From an uncultured Clostridia bacterium (GTDB lineage Bacteria; Bacillota; Clostridia; TANB77; CAG-508), in NCBI GenBank assembly GCA_947623615.1, contig CANQHH010000043.1, forward strand, positions 1 through 9,281: a stretch of 9,281 bases of DNA, given 5' to 3'. The position numbers and the translations under genes were made by a program. This document shows positions 1-5,191 of this stretch, one piece after another. Positions within the stretch are counted from its first letter, which is position 1. Each line of letters begins with the position of its first letter. The notes beneath the pieces were generated by a model. It was not told the DNA's origin and ran no database searches. It saw only the letters and a program-made list of their open reading frames with translations.

Positions 1-70
1 TAGTTCAGTTGGTTAGAACGCTAGCCTGTCACGCTAGAGGTCGACGGTTCGAGCCCGTTCCAGGTCGCCA
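1..70 (+). tRNA. tRNA-Asp (GTC), 5' truncated by window edge
   Basis: The first seven bases (5' strand of the acceptor stem) lie outside the window, which begins at the conserved T8. The anticodon stem CTAGC/GCTAG (21-25 and 33-37) encloses loop CTGTCAC with anticodon GTC at 28-30, giving aspartate. The T arm GACGG/CCGTT carries the usual TTCGAGC loop. The 3' acceptor strand CCAGGTC is followed by discriminator G and an encoded CCA (68-70). It is the upstream member of a tRNA pair with tRNA-Phe 22 bases away, so both are probably cut from one transcript. Nine T residues follow directly, but there is no separate hairpin. Confidence 0.96.
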
Positions 71-92
71 TTTTTTTTTATATGGAAGTAAT

Positions 93-168
<76 letters not shown>

Positions 169-176
169 AGCAGGAA

Positions 177-202
177 ACGGTACTTTTTAGTATCGTTTTT
201 TT
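177..202 (+). terminator. Intrinsic terminator of the tRNA operon
   Basis: Stem ACGGTACT (177-184) pairs with AGTATCGT (189-196), with one G-U pair and a TTTT loop. A run of T to position 202 follows. It sits just after the CCA end of tRNA-Phe, as expected for the end of a tRNA transcript. Confidence 0.85.
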
Positions 203-211
203 GTGTTCTAA

Positions 212-234
212 AACCCCTAGCTAGGCTAGGGGTT
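212..234. terminator. GC-rich hairpin, probable terminator of the convergent minus-strand gene
   Basis: AACCCCTAGC (212-221) and GCTAGGGGTT (225-234) form a perfect 10-bp stem with a 3-base loop, one of the few GC-rich spots in the window. Read on the minus strand it is followed by only a short T run (GGGGTTTTAG), so it is a plausible but not ideal terminator for the gene ending at 294. It may also act as a bidirectional insulator behind the tRNA terminator. Confidence 0.6.
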
Positions 235-293
235 CAGTTTAAGCTTTTTCACTCCAACTACTAACATTTAGACATTTTTGAAATTAATTATTT

Positions 294-2360
294 TTAAAAA
301 TCCATTTTTTTATATTTTATATATGATATTGCACCCAAAATTATTATTGATGCTCCTATTAATATTATTATAAGATTTTTTGTACCAGTACGAGGTAGTA
401 TAGAGTTAGCAACTGTATTATCTTTATTTTCAATCTTTTTTTCTTCTGTATTTGAACTTGAAGGTTGTTCAGGAGTTTTTTCTTGTATTTTTCTATATAC
501 ATATATAATCTCATTTAAATCAGTAGAAAATACTCCTTCTTCTTCTCCTCTTACTTCTAATAATTCATATGTAGAAATTTGTTTTTCTTCTGTCTTATAT
601 GGCTCTCCTTCATATCCTTGAATAACTACATCTTCTGCCAATTTATTGCCATTTTCATCTTGATATTTTACAGTTATTGTACATTCTTTTTTTATAGAAG
701 GTTGTTCAGGAGTTTTTTCTTGTGTTTTTTTGTATACATATATAATCTCATTTAAATCAGTAGAAAATACTCCTTCTTTTTCTCCTCTTACTTCTAATAA
801 TTCATATGTAGAAATTTGTTTTTCTTCTGTCTTATATGGATCTCCTTCATATCCTTGAATAACTACATCTTCTGCCAATTTATTACCATCTTCATCTTGA
901 TATTTTACAGTTATTGTACATTCGCTTCTAATAGATGGTATATCCATAATGTGCAATAAAAATCCGTCTAAATCACCTTCATTTGTTAATGTTACATCAT
1001 CAACAGTAATAGATTTACTAAAATAATAACCACCAATAACCACACTTCCGTCAAGTAACTCAGTAGCACTATTTACCCAATCGTCCTCGTCGTCACCACC
1101 TATGAATTCTACCCATTCTACCTCTCCAGTCGACTTAAGTTTAGCAATTAATCCATCATAGTCATCATATGGAAAGTAATCTAAACTTTCATTTTCGTAT
1201 TCATAAGGACCACTAACTAGAAATCCACCATCTCTAGTTACAGACACTTCTTCTATTTCGCTATATTTATCTCCTAATGTTTCTCGCCATGATTCAGTAT
1301 TATCCGCTGTAAATTTTGCTATTATGTTTCCATCCCCAGCGTTCATTCCAACTGCAAACCCCCCATCTGGAGCAGGTGCAACTGATGTAACATATCCATT
1401 TATATCTTCATATTTTGACCATACATAGTTACCTTTACTATCTAACTCAACTATAAACCCTGCTTCTCCATACCTTGGTTCTGATTCTTCTGTTTCTTCC
1501 TTGTGAACTTCATGTTCATCAACACTAATTGTTACTTTAGCTTTTGTATATCCAACAGCTACTATGTTACCATTTTCAAGTTCTACAAGTGAATATACGT
1601 CTTGTTCATCATTACCATCTATTGAATTTGCCCATTCAATTTTTCCTGTGCTATCAAACTTAATAACTAAACCTTCAGCATATCCTGTATCCACATTTGT
1701 AAGAACAATATCGTCATCTAAATTTAAAGTTTTAGATGTGAAATATCCACCTACTACAAAACCTCCATCTGTTGTTGTTGAAATAAAGCTTAATTCCTCA
1801 TATCCATTTCCGCCATATACTCTAGACCACTCGATGTTTCCTTCAGATGAATATTTTACTATTAACATATCTGAAAGTCCTTTATTATTATATACATCGT
1901 TTCCTAATTGAAGGGTTTCATCTTCATAATAACCTACAGCTATATATCCTCCATCTTCAGTCTGAACTATAGCATTTACTTCATTAATTGCTTCTCCTCC
2001 AAAACTACGAACCCATTCTAAATTATCATTTTTATCGTATTTTAAAATAAAAGTATTTCCGTCATTTTTTGCATTTAATGTAGTATTTTCTTCTATTTTT
2101 AACTCTTCACTATTTTCAAAATGTCCTAATGCAACATATCCTCCATCATTTGTTGCTTTGACATACAGAATTTCATCGTTTCCTGAACTTCCTATATTAT
2201 GTCCTTTATTAAATTTTGGATTTATTTCAGCATTTCCTGTTAGTTCAACAATTGTATCTTTTGTCACTGCCATTACTTCATTTGATAATAGTAAAGCTAA
2301 TAATGTAAATAATAATAAAACAATAAAGACAAATTTTATTTTTTTTCTTTTATTTATCAT
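294..2360 (-). CDS. LPXTG cell-wall-anchored protein: seven-repeat beta-propeller-like domain plus two MucBP domains
   Basis: A secreted protein of 688 residues, probably linked to peptidoglycan by sortase. Seen: a basic N-terminus and hydrophobic core ending in VMA (cleavage near residue 31). Seven copies of a D-G-G-Y/F-hydrophobic-G pattern follow, near residues 72, 136, 198, 263, 332, 377 and 437; six blades also carry an L/I/V-E-W-type turn (for example near 115, 177, 242, 415). This spacing suggests a seven-bladed propeller (inference). Two 79-residue MucBP-like units (477-555 and 556-634) each start with CTITVKYQDE. A Ser/Lys/Glu-rich stretch, LPRTG (655-659), a hydrophobic segment and the tail KYKKMDF complete the sorting signal. 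MucBP domains bind mucin or other surface ligands in known adhesins, so an adhesion role is likely but the ligand is unknown. AAGGAGG at 2371-2377 lies 10 bases before the ATG and supports this start. The gene stands alone. Confidence 0.92.
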   Translation of the reverse strand: MINKRKKIKFVFIVLLLFTLLALLLSNEVMAVTKDTIVELTGNAEINPKFNKGHNIGSSGNDEILYVKATNDGGYVALGHFENSEELKIEENTTLNAKNDGNTFILKYDKNDNLEWVRSFGGEAINEVNAIVQTEDGGYIAVGYYEDETLQLGNDVYNNKGLSDMLIVKYSSEGNIEWSRVYGGNGYEELSFISTTTDGGFVVGGYFTSKTLNLDDDIVLTNVDTGYAEGLVIKFDSTGKIEWANSIDGNDEQDVYSLVELENGNIVAVGYTKAKVTISVDEHEVHKEETEESEPRYGEAGFIVELDSKGNYVWSKYEDINGYVTSVAPAPDGGFAVGMNAGDGNIIAKFTADNTESWRETLGDKYSEIEEVSVTRDGGFLVSGPYEYENESLDYFPYDDYDGLIAKLKSTGEVEWVEFIGGDDEDDWVNSATELLDGSVVIGGYYFSKSITVDDVTLTNEGDLDGFLLHIMDIPSIRSECTITVKYQDEDGNKLAEDVVIQGYEGDPYKTEEKQISTYELLEVRGEKEGVFSTDLNEIIYVYKKTQEKTPEQPSIKKECTITVKYQDENGNKLAEDVVIQGYEGEPYKTEEKQISTYELLEVRGEEEGVFSTDLNEIIYVYRKIQEKTPEQPSSSNTEEKKIENKDNTVANSILPRTGTKNLIIILIGASIIILGAISYIKYKKMDF
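459..932 (-). repeat. Tandem 237-bp direct repeat encoding two MucBP units
   Basis: The unit at 696-932 (residues 477-555) and the unit at 459-695 (residues 556-634) are adjacent and in frame. The two 79-residue products differ at 7 positions, and the DNA is nearly identical over long stretches including synonymous sites. This indicates a recent duplication, and the array could gain or lose units by recombination. Confidence 0.9.
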
Positions 2361-2370
2361 ATTATTTTCT

Positions 2371-2398
2371 CCTCCTTACATATACCTATCTAATTATA
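2371..2398 (-). promoter_or_regulatory. RBS and -10 element of the LPXTG gene
   Basis: On the minus strand a perfect TATAAT (2393-2398) precedes the gene by about 33 bases, and AAGGAGG (2371-2377) is the ribosome binding site. The -35 is weak: the optimally spaced hexamer is ATATTT, and the better TTGAAA (2422-2427) is 23 bases from the -10. The promoter may therefore need an activator. Confidence 0.6.
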
Positions 2399-2484
2399 AT
2401 AGTACAGTTTTAAAAAAATATTTTCAATCCTTGTTTTTTATTCTACAATTGATATTCCTTAGAATTTATGCATTTTCGGGATTC

Positions 2485-2529
2485 TTTACATTTTTATGAT
2501 ATTTTCATTACATTTCTATTACACTTTTA
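2485..2529. promoter_or_regulatory. 11-bp-phased direct repeats in the divergent control region (possible response-regulator operator)
   Basis: TTACATTTTTA (2486-2496), TTACATTTCTA (2508-2518) and TTACACTTTTA (2519-2529) fall on an 11-base period. The slot between the first two holds a degenerate copy, TGATATTTTCA. As hexamers this reads TTTACA, ATGATA, ATTACA, ATTACA, each separated by 5 bases. That layout is like operators of OmpR/PhoB-family regulators such as the TT(A/T/C)ACA boxes of Bacillus PhoP. The array lies between the divergent promoters of the LPXTG gene and the 2690 gene. AT-rich sequence can produce this by chance. Confidence 0.3.
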
Positions 2530-2565
2530 TTGATAAATGGTGCTAAAGGCGCTAAATTAACAAAA

Positions 2566-2590
2566 AATGCCAACAATAAATGTTGACATT
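2566..2590. other. Hairpin in the divergent intergenic region
   Basis: AATGCCAACA (2566-2575) and TGTTGACATT (2581-2590) form a stem with one C-A mismatch and a 5-base loop. Read on the minus strand it is followed by a T run (GCATTTTTTG), so it resembles a weak minus-strand terminator, though no gene is known to feed it. It may instead be an operator. Confidence 0.3.
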
Positions 2591-2623
2591 TCAATACTTT
2601 TTTGAATAGGAAAATTGAAAAAA

Positions 2624-2652
2624 TTGTAAAAAAATGTCTAATATGCTATAAT
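2624..2652 (+). promoter_or_regulatory. Extended -10 promoter of the 2690 gene
   Basis: TTGTAA (2624-2629), a 17-base A-rich spacer, TGC (2644-2646) and a perfect TATAAT (2647-2652) make a strong housekeeping-type promoter. Transcription should begin near 2659, leaving a leader of about 30 bases. The same block with four changes occurs at 5053-5086. Confidence 0.85.
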
Positions 2653-2689
2653 AATAGTAGATTATGAAATTTATTAGGAGATGAGTAGA

Positions 2690-3841
2690 ATGGTAGAAAA
2701 TAAAAAGATAAAGATTAGTTTAAAGAAAGCAATAATTATATCATGTATAATTATTTGTATAGTGATAATTGCAATCTATTATGTATTACAACATTCTATA
2801 TTTTATACAGTTAGTGTAAAAAATTATAAAGATAAGGATTATTATATTATTAAAAGAGATTATGCAGGAAGTTATGATTTGCAATTTTTATCTTTATCAC
2901 AATATTATCATTCAAACTCTGATATAAGAGATACTTTTGAAGTAAAAGAAGTGATGAGTTATGAAAAGTATAAGTCATATTGCAATGAGTGGGGAATAGA
3001 AACAAAATATTCAAATTCTACTAAAAATTATATAGTATTTTCGTATGCATCATATGGAGATACTCATTTAGAGGTAAGATTGGCTGCTGTTGAATATAAT
3101 AATAATAATGTAGATGTATATATATGGGATGAGGCATCTGGAATTGGAGAAGATATTTCAGCATATATTTTGGTAATTCCAACAGATAAAAATATTGATT
3201 CTATAAATATTGTACCTACTTATACAAATTTTGAATTTGAAAATATAAAAAAATATAATAGACCAGATATGCCAATAGAGTATACCAGTATTGATAAACC
3301 TGTAATATATTTATATCCAACAGAAGATACAGAAGTATCTGTAAAATTATTGAAAGATGAAAGCATAACTTGTAGTTATCCTAAATATAAAGATGAATGG
3401 AAAGTATTAGCAAAATCTGATGGAATTTTGAAAGATTTGGATACCAATAGACAATTATATTCTTTGTATTATGAAAGTAAGAACAATATAAAATTTAGAG
3501 TAGAAAAAGAAGGATTTGTGGTAAAAGGCGAAGATACAATTTCATTTTTAGAAGATAAACTGGCTATATTAGGATTGACAGAAAGAGAAGCTGAAGAATT
3601 TATAATATATTGGTTGCCTAAGTTAGAATCTAATAAATATAATTACATAAGATTTGCAATAACTGATGAAATAAACGAAAATATGCCTTTAGAAATAAAT
3701 CCAAGTCCAGATACAATAATAAGAGTAATAATGACATTTAAGGGATTAGAAAATCCTATCGATGTTCAAGAGCAAAAGCTAGAAACACCTAATAGAACAG
3801 GGTTTGTAGCTGTGGAATGGGGCGGAACTGAAATAAATTAG
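2690..3841 (+). CDS. Membrane-anchored protein with C-terminal KPVIYLYP/VEWGG domain, function unknown
   Basis: Start: AGGAG (2676-2680) abuts the ATG at 2681 with no spacing but lies 9 bases before the in-frame ATG at 2690. I therefore place the start at 2690 (383 residues); a start at 2681 would add MSR. A basic N-terminus precedes one membrane helix (about residues 14-33), so the rest is probably extracellular. Residues about 40-170 form one mixed alpha/beta region; its end, with VYIW and AYILVIPTD, vaguely resembles PrcB-type domains (weak). From residue 203 comes a well-conserved domain that I recognise as widespread but uncharacterised in Firmicutes. It starts KPVIYLYP, continues with GFVVKGED and FIIYWLPKLE, and ends VAVEWGGTE. 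No catalytic motif is evident. The gene is monocistronic from a strong promoter; the nearest downstream terminator is at 3936-3979. Confidence 0.88.
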   Translation: MVENKKIKISLKKAIIISCIIICIVIIAIYYVLQHSIFYTVSVKNYKDKDYYIIKRDYAGSYDLQFLSLSQYYHSNSDIRDTFEVKEVMSYEKYKSYCNEWGIETKYSNSTKNYIVFSYASYGDTHLEVRLAAVEYNNNNVDVYIWDEASGIGEDISAYILVIPTDKNIDSINIVPTYTNFEFENIKKYNRPDMPIEYTSIDKPVIYLYPTEDTEVSVKLLKDESITCSYPKYKDEWKVLAKSDGILKDLDTNRQLYSLYYESKNNIKFRVEKEGFVVKGEDTISFLEDKLAILGLTEREAEEFIIYWLPKLESNKYNYIRFAITDEINENMPLEINPSPDTIIRVIMTFKGLENPIDVQEQKLETPNRTGFVAVEWGGTEIN

Positions 3842-3859
3842 ATAAAACTGAAAATCTCC

Positions 3860-3888
3860 GTGACAAATATATCAAAAGTGTGTATAAT
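3860..3888 (+). promoter_or_regulatory. Promoter just downstream of the 2690 gene
   Basis: GTGACA (3860-3865), a 17-base spacer and a perfect TATAAT (3883-3888) predict a start near 3895. It lies only 18 bases after the preceding stop codon and would transcribe the hairpin and terminator region at 3906-3979 and, by readthrough, the PHP gene. Confidence 0.65.
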
Positions 3889-3894
3889 AAAAAC

Positions 3895-3979
3895 AAGAAA
3901 TGAGAAACCGCGAGAGTGGTTGCCGTAAAGGTGTAAATAATCATTCTGGATTGGGCAAAAAGCAGAATGGTTATTTTTT
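3895..3979 (+). ncRNA. Putative structured small RNA or attenuated leader, class unidentified
   Basis: Downstream of a good promoter is AACCGC-GAGA-GTGGTT (3906-3921), a 6-bp stem closed by a GNRA tetraloop. Next comes GCCGTAAAGG, then a 12-bp terminator hairpin. TTGCC (3920-3924) could pair with GGCAA (3954-3958) in the terminator loop, which would make a pseudoknot. The region is locally richer in GC than its surroundings. A transcript of about 85 bases would be a free small RNA, or a conditional leader for the PHP gene 92 bases further on. I compared it by memory with T-box, PyrR, ZTP, c-di-GMP, fluoride, THF, SAM and TPP elements, and none fits. It could also be simply the 3' end of the upstream gene. 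Confidence 0.4.
3936..3979 (+). terminator. Intrinsic terminator between the 2690 gene and the PHP gene
   Basis: AATAATCATTCT (3936-3947) pairs with AGAATGGTTATT (3964-3975) through 12 bp with one G-U pair. The loop is 16 bases, and T residues continue to 3979. It can end the upstream gene, the putative small RNA, or both. Confidence 0.8.
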
Positions 3980-4070
3980 ATGGAATAGGAAAAATTATGA
4001 CTGATAAAGAGTAAAGTCAAAAAGCGTAGAAACTTACAGAGTTTTTGAATAATAGAGGGGAGAACGAGAT

Positions 4071-4949
4071 ATGATAGATATACATATTCATACAAAATAT
4101 TCAGATGGAGATAAAACAGTAGAAGAAATATTAAAAATCTGTGAAGAAAAAAATTTGGAATATATATCAATAACTGACCATAATACATGTAGACAATATG
4201 AAGATAAATCATTAAATAAGAATATTTTTACTGGGAATATAATAAAGGGCGTTGAAATGAATGCGATATTTAATAATAAAAAAATAGAAGTTTTAGGCTA
4301 TAAAATAAAAGAAACTGAAATAATAGAAAAATGGTCCGAAAGATTCTTTTCAGAGGAGATACTAAAAGAACAACAAGAAAAAGCTAAGAGAAAATTATTA
4401 AATATATGTGATAAAAAGGGACTGATATATGATGAAAACAAAATTCCGCAAAATATTCCTGTAACTGATTATATAACAATTTATATTTATAAAGAATTGA
4501 TGAAACATAAGGAAAATTATGAAATACTTGGTGAGTATGCAGAATCTTTAAATGTTTTTATAAGGAAAGGATTGATGAACCCAGATAGTGAATATTATAC
4601 AGGTTCAGATGATGAGCCTAAACCTAGATATAAAGATGTAGTTGATGTGATACATAAGGCTGGAGGATTAGCTTTTTTGGCACATCCATATGAATATAGA
4701 TTTGATAATACAATAGATTTTATAAATGAACTTAGAAATGAAAAAGAACTAGATGGAATAGAATGCTTTCATCCATCTGCTGATGAGGAACAAATGGAAA
4801 TTTTAGTAAAGTATGCTAAAAGTAATAATTTATTTATTAGCGGTGGAAGTGATTATCATGGACGCAAGAAACCTGATATAAATATTGGTGTTGGAAGAGG
4901 TAATTTAAACATCTCGAAAGAATATGTTGAAAAATGGATAAATGCATAA
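4071..4949 (+). CDS. PHP-domain phosphoesterase (YciV/RNase AM-like)
   Basis: A 292-residue cytoplasmic metal-dependent phosphoesterase of the polymerase and histidinol phosphatase (PHP) superfamily. The metal-binding motifs are all visible in order: HIHT with H5 and H7, D12, TDHNT with H37, GVE with E62, AHPYEY with H205, ECFH with H234, and GSDYHG with D261 and H263. Length and motif layout fit the YciV/TrpH branch, whose E. coli member RNase AM acts on nucleoside 3',5'-bisphosphates and as a 5'-3' exoribonuclease. The substrate here is inferred only, and a histidinol phosphatase is less likely because there is no his context. The RBS AGGGGAG lies 8 bases before the ATG. It is transcribed alone: a leader containing a terminator lies upstream and a strong terminator follows at once. 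Confidence 0.9.
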   Translation: MIDIHIHTKYSDGDKTVEEILKICEEKNLEYISITDHNTCRQYEDKSLNKNIFTGNIIKGVEMNAIFNNKKIEVLGYKIKETEIIEKWSERFFSEEILKEQQEKAKRKLLNICDKKGLIYDENKIPQNIPVTDYITIYIYKELMKHKENYEILGEYAESLNVFIRKGLMNPDSEYYTGSDDEPKPRYKDVVDVIHKAGGLAFLAHPYEYRFDNTIDFINELRNEKELDGIECFHPSADEEQMEILVKYAKSNNLFISGGSDYHGRKKPDINIGVGRGNLNISKEYVEKWINA

Positions 4950-4960
4950 TTGTTATACAT

Positions 4961-5007
4961 ATGTGTCAATAGTAAAAAATAAATATACTATTTGGCACAT
5001 TTTTTTT
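4961..5007 (+). terminator. Intrinsic terminator of the PHP gene
   Basis: ATGTGTCAATAGTA (4961-4974) pairs with TACTATTTGGCACAT (4986-5000) with one wobble pair and one bulged base. The loop is 11 bases and is followed by seven T residues (5001-5007). It starts 12 bases after the PHP stop codon. Confidence 0.9.
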
Positions 5008-5053
5008 GTAAATTATATGCAAAAAATGGTTTATTGTCGACGAAAGTAAAGTA

Positions 5054-5082
5054 TTGTAAAAAAATATTTAATATGCTAAGAT
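5054..5082 (+). promoter_or_regulatory. Extended -10 promoter of the DUF2207-LRR-radical SAM operon
   Basis: TTGTAA (5054-5059), a 17-base A-rich spacer ending in TGC (5074-5076) and TAAGAT (5077-5082) form an extended -10 promoter. GATAAT (5080-5085) is an alternative -10 with a longer spacer. The block 5053-5086 matches 2623-2656 at 30 of 34 positions without gaps. The predicted start near 5089 gives a leader of about 100 bases. Confidence 0.75.
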
Positions 5083-5096
5083 AATATTGAATAAGT

Positions 5097-5148
5097 TTTA
5101 TATTTAGTATAGTTGTAATTGCTGTGCTAACAATATACTTAATATAAA
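5097..5148 (+). promoter_or_regulatory. Large stem-loop in the 5' leader of the DUF2207 operon
   Basis: TTTATATTTAGTATA (5097-5111) and TATACTTAATATAAA (5134-5148) are inverted repeats with one mismatch around a 22-base loop. The stem can extend inward (GTTG with CAA) past a bulge. It begins about eight bases after the predicted transcript start and no T run follows, so it is not a terminator. It may stabilise the mRNA 5' end or bind a regulator. Confidence 0.4.
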
Positions 5149-5191
5149 TGTAAAACAAGCGAAAAATAATATAAAGGTGAGTTAAAAAATT

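Noticed and set aside
71..79. Run of nine T after tRNA-Asp as a terminator
   Set aside because: No dedicated hairpin precedes it, and tRNA-Phe follows 22 bases after the CCA, so the pair is more likely one transcript.
2583..2611. TTGACA at 2583-2588 as a -35 element
   Set aside because: The bases 17-18 positions downstream (ATAGGA or TAGGAA) make a poor -10, and the hexamer is part of a hairpin arm; the promoter at 2624-2652 is far better.
3904..3931. T-box, PyrR-loop or c-di-GMP riboswitch reading of the ACCGCG...GTGGTTGCC stretch
   Set aside because: The T-box order (TGG then ACCGCG) is reversed and no specifier stem precedes it. The PyrR loop would need CC-NGNGA-GG with different spacing. 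The c-di-GMP core lacks its second receptor helix. The likenesses are short and probably chance.
3838..4212. 124-codon minus-strand ORF overlapping the leader and the PHP gene
   Set aside because: It has a low-complexity hydrophobic translation, lies opposite the PHP motifs and the terminator, and has no domain or RBS support. The other opposite-strand ORFs (1564-1911, 2158-2499, 6085-6285, 6928-7383 and 7891-8139) are shadows for the same reasons.
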